64,000 bases of DNA. It comes from Paracoccaceae bacterium (GTDB lineage: Bacteria; Pseudomonadota; Alphaproteobacteria; Rhodobacterales; Rhodobacteraceae). How positions within the stretch are numbered: position 1 is the stretch's first letter; the number at the start of each line of letters is the position of its first letter. A program made the position numbers and the translations under genes. The notes under the pieces are model-generated. The model was not told the DNA's origin. It made no database searches and saw only the letters and a program-made list of their open reading frames with translations. Below, piece after piece: positions 7,352-16,006 of the stretch. The stretch covers positions 115,474 to 179,473 of the forward strand of contig JAFWNM010000014.1 in assembly GCA_017510335.1 (NCBI GenBank), given 5' to 3'.

Positions 7352-10300
7352 TCAGGCGTCCTGCACATCAGCGGCCAGCGCCATGCGCACCAGCGCAGGC
7401 AAGGACGCGGCCCCGGTTTTGCGCATGACGGATGCGCGGTGGTTTTCAACTGTGCGCTGATTTATCCCCAGATCGGCGGCAATAATCTTGTTGGGTTCGC
7501 CTGCAAGAACATGCGCCAAGACCTGGCGTTCACGGGCGGTCAGCTTGGCAAAGCGCTGGTTGGCAGCCTTGCGCGACCCTGTTCGCGCAGGACCGTTCTG
7601 CGCGGTCCGCACAGCATGGCGCACACTGGCCAGCAATTCTGCAGCGCTTGCGGGTTTCTCGATCAGGTCCGAGGCACCGGCCTTCATGGCGGCAACCGCC
7701 ATTGCCGCATCGCCATGGCCCGTCAGCACCACAGCGGGCACTTGCGAATTCTCGGCCTGCAACAGGGCCAGCAGGTCAACCCCGCTCATGCCGGGCAGCA
7801 GGGCATCAACCAGAAGACAGGCCACAGTGTCAGGGCGCGGCACGGCCAGAAAATCCTCGGCGGTGGCATAGCAGGTCACATTCCAGCCTTCGGCCTCGAA
7901 CAGGCGGCGCATGGTTTCGCGGATCATGGGGTCATCGTCGATGACGTGCACGGTCGATGTCGACGCGTCCATGCGCCTTTCCTTGTGCGAAGTTGCGCTG
8001 TGCTTTGCGTGTAGCATGTCCGAAATCAGCGCCAGCAGCACCTGTGGCATGATCGGTTTTGTGACTTGCTTGAATTCCGTCTTTGCGATGGCTTTCAATG
8101 TCTGGGCTGTGATGTCGCCTGTCAAAATGATGGTCGGCACGGAATTGCCAAGAACATCGGGCAGGTCCTGCGCCAGCCGCAGGCCACTGGTCCCGCCGCG
8201 CAGGTCGAAATCCGTCAGCAACAGATCGGGCTGCGATGCGCCCTCGCTGGCCCAGGACAGTGCATCCTTTGCATTGGAATGGGCGATAACAGTATGCCCT
8301 TCCTTGACCAGGAATTCTTCCAGCAATTCCCGCAGCGGTCCTTCATCTTCCACCATCAGAATAACGCCTTGGCGGGGTGCCCCGCGCGGCGTGTCGGTGG
8401 CGTGCTGCATCAGCGGCGCAGCTTCCGGCGCGGGATCGACAATCGGCAGGGTGATCATGAAGGCCGACCCCCTGCCGGGGTTCGAACGCACAGAAACCTG
8501 ATGGTCCAGCAATTCCGCCAGCCGCTGAACAATGGACAGCCCCAGCCCAAGGCCCTGCGCGTCCAGCGCCTGAACCTGTGACCCCTGATGATAGGCGTCA
8601 AAAATCGTGCTGACTTCGGATTGCGGCACCCCTATGCCAGTGTCATACACCTGAATGGTCAGCGACGTGCCACGCCGCCGGCAGCCAAGCAAGATGCCGC
8701 CATCATGCGTATATTTCAGCGCGTTGGACATCAGGTTTCGTAACATCTGTTCCAGCAATTGCGGGTCCGTTCGCACCCATGCCGTACAGGGCACGAAGCG
8801 CAGTTTCAGGCGCTTCAAGTCGCATTGCGGGGAAAATTCATCGACCAGACGCTGCATCAGGCGCGCAATCACCACAGGGCGCATCACCGGACGGACAACG
8901 CCCGACTCTATGCGGTTCACATCCAGCATCGAATCCAGCATCGCCGTCATCGAGGTCAGCGTCTGGTCCAGAAGCGCCGTCAGACGCGCCCCCTCGCTGG
9001 AGCGTTTGTGCCGTGCGATAAGCGAGTTGAGAAGCGCCATCGCTTGCATTGGCTGGCGCAGATCATGGCTGGCAGAGGCCAGAAACCGCGATTTGGCGCG
9101 CGTTGCACGGTCAGCTTCTTGTGTGGCGGCAACAAGGGCCGCGTTGACCCGTTTGCGTTCGGTGATGTCAACATAAGTGATCACCACCCCTTCGAACCGC
9201 CCGCCTTCGGCACGGTAGGGCTGGACACGGCGCAAAAACCACTGTGCGTCAGACCCCGCGATTTCACGTTCAATCGGTTCGGCAAGACGCAATACGGCGC
9301 GGGCATCTTCGGTGGGGTCGTCGTCGCGCGTGACCGAGGCCAGATCCGCCAGCGGTCGGCCAATATCGGACGCGATCACACGAAAAATCGCGCGCGTGGC
9401 AGGGGTGAAAAAGCGGATATTCAGGTCAAGATCCAGAAACAGGGTCGCAACATCAGTGCTGAACAGCACGTTTTGCAGGTCGTTGGCGGTGGTGCGGTGG
9501 CGCTCCAGGGTTTCTTGCAGCTGACTGTTCAGCGCAGTCAGTTCTTCATTCAGCGATTGCAATTCTTCTTTCGAGGCCAGAAGTTCCTCATTGGTGGACT
9601 GGAACTCCTCATTCACAGACAACGCTTCGGCGCGATCGGCGCCATGCGCCTCGACTTCCTGTTCCAGATCACGCAGCGCGTCGGACAAATCGCTGCGGGT
9701 GGCTTCCAGCGCGGCTTCCAGGTCCGATTTTTGCCTGTCCTGTCCAATGGCAATGTCGGTGCCCGGCACGTCGGACGATGTGCGCACAACGTCTATGAAA
9801 CACGCAAGGAACAGCGGGTCTGCGCCTTCTGTGACCGCATGCACGGCAATGTCAAAACCGACGCCCCCGATACCGCGCCCGCCTGCAATCCTGACCACAG
9901 GGGTGTCGGTGCCGCAGGACGCGACGGCGGCGCGAAACCTTGCGCGCAAGCCCTTGGGCAGCATGCCTAGAATACCCGGATCAAGATGACCTTGTGTGAT
10001 CTTCAGGTATTTTTCAATTGGTCCCAGAAGATAGACACAATCAAGCTGCGCATTCAGCAAGGCCGCCGCAGGGGCATAGTTTTCCAACACCAGCCTTTTG
10101 CACAGATCCGCCAGAGAGCTGCGGCGTCCGGGCGTCTGCCCGGGGGTGTGGGCGGCCTCGTCGCGTTTTCCAACTGCAAAATGCATATCGCCCGTGTGGC
10201 TTCTGCCGACACGGCGCCACAACCGTGCTTCCTTGTCGGCAATCGCAAAGCAGGTGTCCCCCTGCCCCGGCATTTCCGCCGCACCCAACAGCAAAAGCCC

Positions 10301-11656
10301 CCCCTGACGCAGCGCGAAACAACAGCGCGCGATCACCCGCTTTTGCGCTTCCGGTCCCAGATAGATCAGCACATTACGACAGGACACCAGATCGATCTTG
10401 GAAAATGGCGGGTCCGACAGCAGATCCGCGACAGTGAAAACAATCAAATCCCGCAAAGAGGAACAGACCCGCCAGCCCCCGTTCTCGGAAACAAAAAACC
10501 GCGCCAGTCGCTCTGGTGACACATCGGATTCGATGTCCTTTGTGAAAAACCCTGCCCGCGCTGCCGCGATGGCCTCTGGATCGACATCAGAGGCAAGGAT
10601 CTGCAAACTGGCCTTGACACCGGCCTTTTCCATAACCTCCATGAAGGTCATGGCAAGGCTGTAGGCTTCTTCGCCCGTGCTGCACCCGGCCACCCATACC
10701 CGCAATGGCCGGTCCATCACCATGCCGGCCAAAAGGTCAGGCACAACATTCGCGGATAAATGTTCAAATACCTTCGGGTCGCGGAAAAATCCGGTCACAT
10801 GGATCAGCAAATCAGCCGAAAGCTGCGCAAGCTCCTCGGGATCAGCTTTCAGAATGTCATGATAGCGTGCCACCTCCTCTGTGCGCAGGCCAAGCATTGC
10901 CATACGACGCCCGATGCGCCGCTCCAATGTGCCGCGCTTGTAAAGCGAGATGTCCTGCGCGGCGCGGTCATCCAGAAAAGACAAAAGTTCCCCATAGTCC
11001 ACCTTTGGCGCGGGGGTGGAAGTGTTGTTTTGCTTTGGCAAAAGGGGTTCGGCGGAACTGCCGCCACGGCGTGTCAGGGTAATGAACGCATCCAGCGCGG
11101 CGACCATCTGGCTGGTTGGCAATATCTGGTCCACGAAGCCTGTTGCGATGGCGCTTTCAGGCATGCCGGGATAACCCGCATCCTTGGGGTCTTGTGCAAG
11201 AACAAGCCCGCCGGCGGCATGAATATCGGCAATACCCACACTACCATCTGACCCGGTGCCCGACAGCACGATACAACCCGCCTGCTTTGCCGCATCTTTT
11301 GCAAGTGACCGCAGCAGCACATCAAAGGGCAGTCGCACGGATTTCCCGCCATCGGGCGCGGACAAATGCATCACCTGTTGCGCGACCGTCAGGAACGCCC
11401 CGGGCGGGATGACATACACATGCCCCGCCTTCAGCGGCATGCCGTCCGCAGCCTGCACAACCGTCAGCGCCGTGTGGCGTGCCAGCAGGTCAACCATCAT
11501 ACTGTCATGAGAGGGGTCCAGATGCAGGATCAGAATGAACGCGGCGTGCAAATCAGCCGGCATATCCCCCAAAAGCGCGCGGCTTGCTTCCAACCCGCCC
11601 GCAGAGGCACCAATAGCGATGACAGGCAGGCCGGTTCGTTCTGTATGCTCAGACAT
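7352..11656 (-). CDS. Giant hybrid CheB-CheR-PAS-histidine kinase with a receiver and a fused FixJ/LuxR response regulator
   Basis: A single uninterrupted frame of 1434 residues without membrane segments. Order: CheB methylesterase (about 10-195, GASAGG, SGTGSDGS), CheR N-terminal and SAM-binding domains (about 215-485, VAGCSTGEEAYS), weak PAS, coiled coil (about 640-725), PAS (725-835), HisKA with His864 (SASHDLRQ), HATPase (960-1075, DTGIG, GLGLGLS), receiver 1 (Asp1149), receiver 2 (Asp1284) and a LuxR-type helix-turn-helix (1370-1430, LTARERQVL). It is probably a cytoplasmic stress or light/redox sensor that reaches DNA in the same chain. Start 11656 follows GGAGG. The C-terminal 206 residues look like a once separate FixJ regulator: Met1229 (7972) has its own AAGGAAAGG. 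Confidence 0.9.
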   Translation of the reverse strand: MSEHTERTGLPVIAIGASAGGLEASRALLGDMPADLHAAFILILHLDPSHDSMMVDLLARHTALTVVQAADGMPLKAGHVYVIPPGAFLTVAQQVMHLSAPDGGKSVRLPFDVLLRSLAKDAAKQAGCIVLSGTGSDGSVGIADIHAAGGLVLAQDPKDAGYPGMPESAIATGFVDQILPTSQMVAALDAFITLTRRGGSSAEPLLPKQNNTSTPAPKVDYGELLSFLDDRAAQDISLYKRGTLERRIGRRMAMLGLRTEEVARYHDILKADPEELAQLSADLLIHVTGFFRDPKVFEHLSANVVPDLLAGMVMDRPLRVWVAGCSTGEEAYSLAMTFMEVMEKAGVKASLQILASDVDPEAIAAARAGFFTKDIESDVSPERLARFFVSENGGWRVCSSLRDLIVFTVADLLSDPPFSKIDLVSCRNVLIYLGPEAQKRVIARCCFALRQGGLLLLGAAEMPGQGDTCFAIADKEARLWRRVGRSHTGDMHFAVGKRDEAAHTPGQTPGRRSSLADLCKRLVLENYAPAAALLNAQLDCVYLLGPIEKYLKITQGHLDPGILGMLPKGLRARFRAAVASCGTDTPVVRIAGGRGIGGVGFDIAVHAVTEGADPLFLACFIDVVRTSSDVPGTDIAIGQDRQKSDLEAALEATRSDLSDALRDLEQEVEAHGADRAEALSVNEEFQSTNEELLASKEELQSLNEELTALNSQLQETLERHRTTANDLQNVLFSTDVATLFLDLDLNIRFFTPATRAIFRVIASDIGRPLADLASVTRDDDPTEDARAVLRLAEPIEREIAGSDAQWFLRRVQPYRAEGGRFEGVVITYVDITERKRVNAALVAATQEADRATRAKSRFLASASHDLRQPMQAMALLNSLIARHKRSSEGARLTALLDQTLTSMTAMLDSMLDVNRIESGVVRPVMRPVVIARLMQRLVDEFSPQCDLKRLKLRFVPCTAWVRTDPQLLEQMLRNLMSNALKYTHDGGILLGCRRRGTSLTIQVYDTGIGVPQSEVSTIFDAYHQGSQVQALDAQGLGLGLSIVQRLAELLDHQVSVRSNPGRGSAFMITLPIVDPAPEAAPLMQHATDTPRGAPRQGVILMVEDEGPLRELLEEFLVKEGHTVIAHSNAKDALSWASEGASQPDLLLTDFDLRGGTSGLRLAQDLPDVLGNSVPTIILTGDITAQTLKAIAKTEFKQVTKPIMPQVLLALISDMLHAKHSATSHKERRMDASTSTVHVIDDDPMIRETMRRLFEAEGWNVTCYATAEDFLAVPRPDTVACLLVDALLPGMSGVDLLALLQAENSQVPAVVLTGHGDAAMAVAAMKAGASDLIEKPASAAELLASVRHAVRTAQNGPARTGSRKAANQRFAKLTARERQVLAHVLAGEPNKIIAADLGINQRTVENHRASVMRKTGAASLPALVRMALAADVQDA
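7976..7984 (-). promoter_or_regulatory. Internal ribosome-binding site before the FixJ-like part of the hybrid kinase
   Basis: AAGGAAAGG (reverse strand) ends three bases before ATG 7972, in frame with the large kinase. It could allow separate synthesis of a 206-residue receiver-LuxR protein (7352-7972). Whether it is used is unknown. Confidence 0.45.
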
Positions 11657-11669
11657 TGCGACCTCCGAA

Positions 11670-11687
11670 GGTGCGCCGCTGCGCACC
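11670..11687 (-). promoter_or_regulatory. Short hairpin in the leader of the hybrid kinase gene
   Basis: Arms GGTGCGC (11670-11676) and GCGCACC (11681-11687) with a CGCT loop lie a few bases upstream of the GGAGG that serves ATG 11656. The position suggests an effect on translation or a regulator site; no family match is known. Confidence 0.35.
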
Positions 11688-12084
11688 ATAAGTTTTAACC
11701 GTATCAGAGTTTCGCAAAACCCCAAACGACATTCCCCGCACAGGTCTGAGTAGTCGCGCAAACGCTGACCCCGGCACATGAGTAGATTCCGATCCTACCG
11801 GCACGCGCCGCAAAGCCGTAACTTCATCTTACGAAGCGTTGTGAGTCACGAGTAGGCCGGGCCGTCGGGCCTTTGAAACTGCAGTCAGGGTCTTTCCCTC
11901 CCCTGCTATACTTCTGCAATTTCACGATGCGCGTGGTTTGCCCGCCCGGCCAGCGTACCCAACGATCGCGCAGCATCCTGCTGCGCCAGCATATCATGCC
12001 GGGTAAGGCGCGATGCCCGAAATCTGATCCGCTCCGCCGTTGTGAAAAGTGGCGCGGGCACGTCCACACCGGAAAGAACCACCC
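11688..12084. other. 397-bp divergent intergenic region
   Basis: Separates the hybrid kinase (left) from the small-membrane-protein operon (right). I found no exact GGAAC-N16-CGTT in either direction, no RNA gene and no credible small gene here. It must hold both promoters, but none can be named with confidence. Confidence 0.5.
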
Positions 12085-12159
12085 ATGAACCAGATCATTT
12101 ACATCGTCGGCGCCGTTGTGGTCGTCATCGCAATCCTTAGCTTTGTCGGACTGGCCTGA
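12085..12159 (+). CDS. Very small single-span membrane protein (24 aa)
   Basis: ATG-TGA frame of 24 residues starting MNQIIYIVGAVVVV; nearly the whole chain is one hydrophobic helix ending in SFVGLA. GGAAAG lies nine bases upstream. Coding-like short membrane peptides of this kind recur next to stress genes in Rhodobacteraceae as far as I remember, but I cannot name a family. First gene of a rightward cluster with the larger membrane protein at 12184, a second mini-protein at 13190 and DUF892, suggesting an envelope-stress role. Confidence 0.6.
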   Translation: MNQIIYIVGAVVVVIAILSFVGLA

Positions 12160-12183
12160 ACACACGCCCCGAAACACAGGACT

Positions 12184-13152
12184 ATGCCAATGATTACCGA
12201 ACACCAACCGCCCCGGCGGATTACCCCGGGTATGACTGAAACAGCCACAGCCGACAGCAGCTACATGCAATGGGGCGCGATTATCGCGGGCAGTATCTTG
12301 ATGCTTGCCTTCTCGTTTCTGTTGATCAGCTTTGGCGCGTCCCTTGGTTTGTCGCTGACATCGCCCTATCGGGGCGAAGGGGTATCTGCTGCATGGCTCG
12401 CGGTTGCTGCGGGTATCTGGTTTGCGTGGGTCATGGTTTCGGGCTTCGGGGCGGGGGGATACCTTGCAGGGCGCATGCGCCGCCATGCCGGGGACGGGAC
12501 CCCCCACGAAGTTGCCTTGCGCGATGGCGCGCATGGGCTGGTGGTCTGGGCCACTGCTGCCTTGACCAGCACGCTGATTGCCGCAACGGGTGTCGGCGGG
12601 GTGCTTGGCGCGGGCGCGGCGGTCGTCGGAACAGCCACCGAGGTGACATCCCAGGCCGCATCCAGCGACTACTTCGCCAATGTCTTGTTGCGCAGCGGTG
12701 TGCAGGCCCCGCAAACCGGCACCAATGACACTGCACCAATGGCTGATGGGGGTGCCCCCGCGTTGCCTGCGGGTCAACAAGCCGCCCCTTCCGGTCAAGG
12801 GGGACAGGCCACACTCCAGCAAGAGGTTGCGGGCATTCTTGCGCGCAGCGCAACCGAAGGCGAACTGGCAGGCCGCGACCGCCTGTATCTGGCACAACTG
12901 ATCGCCGCCAACAGCGACCTTGACCAGGACGCAGCACTTGCGCGTATCGACGACATCACCGCCGAGATTGACGCCGCCCGCCAAACCGCCATGGACGCAG
13001 TGGAACAGGCGCGGGTTGCGGGTGTTGTCTTCGGGTTTATCGCGGCCGCCACATTGCTGATCGGGGCCATCGCCGCCGTCTTCGCTGCCGTTGCGGGGGG
13101 CAAGCACCGCGACGACGGGCTGGACCTGACTGCGCTGACCCTTCGGCGCTGA
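12184..13152 (+). CDS. Multi-span membrane protein of unknown function
   Basis: A 322-residue integral membrane protein. Hydrophobic segments lie at about residues 30-57, 69-98, 118-148 and 275-302. Between the third and fourth is a long Gln/Gly/Ala/Pro-rich soluble stretch (about 165-270) that includes TLQQEVAGILARSATEGEL. Small-residue-rich helices (ATGVGGVLGAGAAVVG) suggest close packing, as in glycine-zipper proteins. It is 24 bp after the 24-aa gene and 37 bp before the 23-aa gene, so one operon is likely. I do not recognise a named family. The extensive reverse-strand reading frame over this gene is a codon-composition artefact. Confidence 0.78.
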   Translation: MPMITEHQPPRRITPGMTETATADSSYMQWGAIIAGSILMLAFSFLLISFGASLGLSLTSPYRGEGVSAAWLAVAAGIWFAWVMVSGFGAGGYLAGRMRRHAGDGTPHEVALRDGAHGLVVWATAALTSTLIAATGVGGVLGAGAAVVGTATEVTSQAASSDYFANVLLRSGVQAPQTGTNDTAPMADGGAPALPAGQQAAPSGQGGQATLQQEVAGILARSATEGELAGRDRLYLAQLIAANSDLDQDAALARIDDITAEIDAARQTAMDAVEQARVAGVVFGFIAAATLLIGAIAAVFAAVAGGKHRDDGLDLTALTLRR

Positions 13153-13189
13153 TGAAACCCGCCATTCCTGAAACCCGAAAGGATATCCC

Positions 13190-13261
13190 ATGCCTGCCAT
13201 CATCGCCTGGCTTCTTGGCGCCCCCTTGCTGGTCGTGATCATCATTGCGGTCCTGCTTTGA
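13190..13261 (+). CDS. Very small single-span membrane protein (23 aa)
   Basis: Frame of 23 residues (MPAIIAWLLGAPLLVV and a further hydrophobic stretch ending AVLL) with GAAAGGA seven bases upstream of the ATG. It is a single predicted transmembrane helix with no soluble part. It follows the 322-aa membrane protein by 37 bp and precedes the 74-aa gene by 53 bp. With the 24-aa peptide it gives two mini-membrane proteins bracketing one larger membrane protein. Confidence 0.58.
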   Translation: MPAIIAWLLGAPLLVVIIIAVLL

Positions 13262-13314
13262 ATGCCACGTCTTCCGACCTTCACGGCCATATCTTTGCAA
13301 AAAAGGCGTTCCCA

Positions 13315-13539
13315 ATGCTTAAGGAAAATTCCGCAGCGCTGTTCATCCGTCTGCTGACACAGGCCCACGAGGCCGACCGCCTAATCCCCAAAACCCGGCT
13401 TGCGCACCGGAACAAGGCACAGGCCGATACATTCAAACAACAGCAGTTGGCGGCCCTTTACCAGTTCAAAGAAGCGCTTGAACCGCTGGATTGCGTTCAA
13501 CTGATGGGGCCGGACATTCCGGACCGGCCCCTTGGCTAG
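13315..13539 (+). CDS. Small soluble protein of unknown function (74 aa)
   Basis: Starts MLKENSAALFIRLLTQ and is rich in charged and Gln/Lys residues in the middle (HRNKAQADTFKQQQLAALYQ), probably helical. AAGGC lies upstream of the ATG; codon choice and third-position GC look like the neighbouring real genes. It lies between the mini-membrane gene and DUF892 on the same strand. I do not recognise it, and a random open frame of this size is possible. Confidence 0.5.
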   Translation: MLKENSAALFIRLLTQAHEADRLIPKTRLAHRNKAQADTFKQQQLAALYQFKEALEPLDCVQLMGPDIPDRPLG

Positions 13540-13648
13540 GATGCGGGCCGCGCCCCACCCAACACGCCAATCCACGCAGCCGCTTTTTGCGTGGCAGGGC
13601 CTTGCACCCGACACCAGGCTCAACTCCTCAACCCAAAGGAACACTCTC

Positions 13649-14134
13649 ATGACCATCGAAAATCTGGACGACCTTTTCCTTCATACCCTGAAGGACGTGC
13701 TTTACGCCGAACGCAAGATTTTGAAAGCGCTTCCGAAAATGGAACGCAAGGCAACCGACCCGAAGTTGAAAGCGGCCCTGTCGTCGCATCGGGACGAGAC
13801 AGAGACGCAAATTTTGCGGCTTGAAGACGTGTTCGAAAGCCTTGGAAAAGCGGCACGCGGCGCAAAGTGCGACGCCATGGTGGGGCTGATCGAAGAAGCC
13901 GACGGCCTGATGGCGGAAATCGAAGATACCGGAACCATGGATGCCGCACTCATCTCGTTGGCGCAGGCGGTCGAACATTACGAGATTGCGCGCTACGGCA
14001 CGCTTGTCGCCTGGGCAACACAGCTTGGCCACCCCCAGGCAGCAAAGCTTCTGAAAGAAACGCTGAAAGAAGAATATGGCGCTGACAAGGCCCTGTCACA
14101 ACTGGCCGAAGATCGCCTGAATGCGGCAGCCTGA
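13649..14134 (+). CDS. DUF892 (YciE/YciF) ferritin-like protein
   Basis: A 161-residue four-helix-bundle protein. The N-terminal IENLDDLFLHTLKDVLYAER and the later HYEIARYGTLVAWA, EEYGADKAL segments match the DUF892/YciF family. The metal-site carboxylates and histidine are spread over the four helices (Glu in LYAERK, Glu/His in AVEHYE). Members are strongly stress-induced in enterobacteria and alphaproteobacteria; their reaction is not known. Start at 13649 is fixed by AAAGGA. It is 45 bp upstream of the ECF sigma gene on the same strand. Confidence 0.9.
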   Translation: MTIENLDDLFLHTLKDVLYAERKILKALPKMERKATDPKLKAALSSHRDETETQILRLEDVFESLGKAARGAKCDAMVGLIEEADGLMAEIEDTGTMDAALISLAQAVEHYEIARYGTLVAWATQLGHPQAAKLLKETLKEEYGADKALSQLAEDRLNAAA

Positions 14135-14179
14135 GCCACAAACCAAAAATTCGCGCCACACCTTCGAGAGGATCTCTCA

Positions 14180-14707
14180 ATGACAGAGCGTCATCCCTTT
14201 CATAACCTTTTGCCGCCGCAAACACGCGCATTAAAACAATTCGCCCTGCGCCTGACCGCCAATGACCACCGCGCCGAAGATCTGGTTCAGGTCACCATGC
14301 TGAAGGCCTGGGCCAAGCGCGACAGCTTCAAGCCGGACACCAATCTGCGCGCGTGGTTGTTCACGATCCTGCGCAACACATTCTATTCGGATCTGCGGAA
14401 ATACCGGCGAGAGGTTGAAGACGTCGATGGCATTCGCGCAGCAGCACTCTGCGAGGAACCGCGTCAGGACCATGTGCTGGCATTGAAAGAACTGGTTTCC
14501 GCGATTGTCGGTTTGCCACAGAAACAGCGCAAACCAATCGTCCTGATGGGCGCCTACGGGTTTTCGCAACTGGAAGCTGCCGCTGCCTGCGGATGTACGG
14601 TCGGCACAATCAAAAGCCGCGTCAGCAGGGGCCGCACGACCCTTTGCGCCGTGCTTGACCATGACATGGACAGACCGGACCGTGCCGGCAATGACGCTGT
14701 GATCTGA
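14180..14707 (+). CDS. ECF sigma factor of the EcfG (ECF15) type
   Basis: A 175-residue sigma factor. Region 2 spans about residues 15-80 (RAEDLVQVTMLKAWAKRD, FKPDTNLRAWLFTILRN) and region 4 about 105-155 (ending CGCTVGTIKSRVSRGR). The pattern is that of EcfG, the general stress sigma factor of alphaproteobacteria, although the residues after LPQKQRKPIV differ from the usual form. Exact EcfG-type promoters are dense in the neighbourhood, which suits it. The usual neighbours nepR and phyR are absent, so this may be a second EcfG copy or be regulated from elsewhere. GAGAGGATC precedes the ATG. Confidence 0.85.
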   Translation: MTERHPFHNLLPPQTRALKQFALRLTANDHRAEDLVQVTMLKAWAKRDSFKPDTNLRAWLFTILRNTFYSDLRKYRREVEDVDGIRAAALCEEPRQDHVLALKELVSAIVGLPQKQRKPIVLMGAYGFSQLEAAAACGCTVGTIKSRVSRGRTTLCAVLDHDMDRPDRAGNDAVI

Positions 14708-14774
14708 CCGGCCCTTCAACGCGGGCACTGCGGCGCGACGGTGCCAACCCGCAGGCCCGCTGCGGCTGTTTGCC

Positions 14775-14815
14775 AAAAAATTCCACCGGGGGGCCAAGCG
14801 CTTTGCATGGCCCCC
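14775..14815 (-). terminator. Intrinsic terminator of the second esterase gene
   Basis: Arms GGGGGCCA (14789-14796) and TGGCCCCC (14808-14815) form the stem; on the reverse strand it is followed by six T residues (14780-14775). It lies between the convergent sigma factor and esterase genes and may weakly stop both. Confidence 0.65.
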
Positions 14816-14840
14816 GCATTGTGCGCCACTGCGCCGCGCG

Positions 14841-15980
14841 TCAGGTTGTCTTGTGTTGCAGGAAAAACCCCAGCATCGCGCGAGAGGCATCTGGGCCGGA
14901 CGGGTCGGTATAGCTGCCGCGTACGTCGCCGCCCGCCCAGGCATGGCCCGCGCCGGAAATTTCCCAATGCTCGGCCATGCTGCGCCCATCCGTGCCAATA
15001 TGGCGGGTTTGCTGATAGTCGCGGCCCGCGGAACGGCCTTGGTCTGTTCTGATGCTTAGGCCTGACCGCGACTGAAGGGCCTGCGCAATCACCGCCGCGC
15101 CATTGCCCGGATGCACAGTTGCATCGGCCAGCCCGTGGAAAACGATGGTCGGGACGCTTAGCCGCGCCCCCCTGCCCTGCGATCCGCTGCGCATGGCCGC
15201 AAAGGCCGACGCCACATCCTGCGCGCTGCCCACCGGCAAACCGGAATGCACACCGACTGCGGCAAAGATTTCCGGATAGGCCGCCCCCATAATCGCGGCC
15301 GCCGCCCCGCCTGCGGACAACCCCGCAACATAGACGCGCGCGGCATCTGCGGGGTAGTGTTGCACGATATCCGCGACAATTCCCGCAATCACGGCAGGCT
15401 CCCCGCGGCCCTTGCCTTGATCCTGGGGGCGGAACCAGTTCCAGCATTTCTGCGCATTCGCGCCCTGTGGTTGGGCCGGATAGGCAATCAGGCAACCGAA
15501 TTCTTCCGCCAATGCGTTCATGCCGGTGCCGATGGCGAAATCCTCAGGCGTCTGGGTGCAGCCATGCAGCATGACAACCAGCGACATATCGCGCGCGCGC
15601 CGGTTTGCCGGAACATACAACCGATACTCCCTTCTGCCTGATGGCCCGGCATGGGCCAGTGACAGGAATTCCGCGCCATGCGGCAGGTCCGGCGTCACGG
15701 GCGCGCGCAACTTCTGCTTTGGCATTCCGCCCGCCGCAATGTCGCGCAGCGTATCCTTCAACCCCTTGCGCGCTTTGGGGGTGGTTTGCGCAGGCGGCGC
15801 GCTGTCGCCTGATCGGGTGAAAGTGCCTTCCAGCACGTCCGGGTCATTTGTCGGGGCAGGTGCAGCAAGCGCAGCACCAGGGTTCAGAAGGGACTGGATC
15901 AGCGCTGTCGCTTCATCCAGTCTGCCAGCCTGTGTCAGTTCCGTAGCGCGGCTCATGCCACGGGCGAAGGGCGTGTTCAT
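14841..15980 (-). CDS. PHB-depolymerase family esterase, paralogue
   Basis: A 379-residue alpha/beta-hydrolase with the same plan as the esterase at 6089-7231: SLVVMLHGCTQTPEDFA, the nucleophile in GLSAGGA and the catalytic His in GAGHAWAGG, followed by SYTDPSGPDAS in place of SYTDTKGPDAS. The first about 100 residues differ (helical MNTPFARGMSRATELTQ then Pro/Ala-rich) and no signal peptide is seen. It starts 27 bp after the ribbon-helix-helix gene and is very probably co-transcribed with it under the palindromic operator, unlike its EcfG-controlled paralogue. Confidence 0.87.
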   Translation of the reverse strand: MNTPFARGMSRATELTQAGRLDEATALIQSLLNPGAALAAPAPTNDPDVLEGTFTRSGDSAPPAQTTPKARKGLKDTLRDIAAGGMPKQKLRAPVTPDLPHGAEFLSLAHAGPSGRREYRLYVPANRRARDMSLVVMLHGCTQTPEDFAIGTGMNALAEEFGCLIAYPAQPQGANAQKCWNWFRPQDQGKGRGEPAVIAGIVADIVQHYPADAARVYVAGLSAGGAAAAIMGAAYPEIFAAVGVHSGLPVGSAQDVASAFAAMRSGSQGRGARLSVPTIVFHGLADATVHPGNGAAVIAQALQSRSGLSIRTDQGRSAGRDYQQTRHIGTDGRSMAEHWEISGAGHAWAGGDVRGSYTDPSGPDASRAMLGFFLQHKTT

Positions 15981-16006
15981 GGGGGGGCTTTCAAGGTTGG
16001 GGGGGG

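Noticed and set aside
10460-10484. GGAAC with 15-base spacing to CGTT inside the hybrid kinase
   Set aside because: The spacing is short and it is antisense within the coding region.
13002-13026. GGAAC-N16-TGTT inside the 322-aa membrane protein gene
   Set aside because: It lies in coding sequence with conserved reading and has one mismatch, so chance is the simpler explanation.
11824-13368. Long reverse-strand open frame of 514 codons over the membrane protein gene
   Set aside because: It overlaps the credible forward gene, has a low-complexity translated sequence with many Cys, Arg and His, no ribosome-binding site and no recognisable domain.
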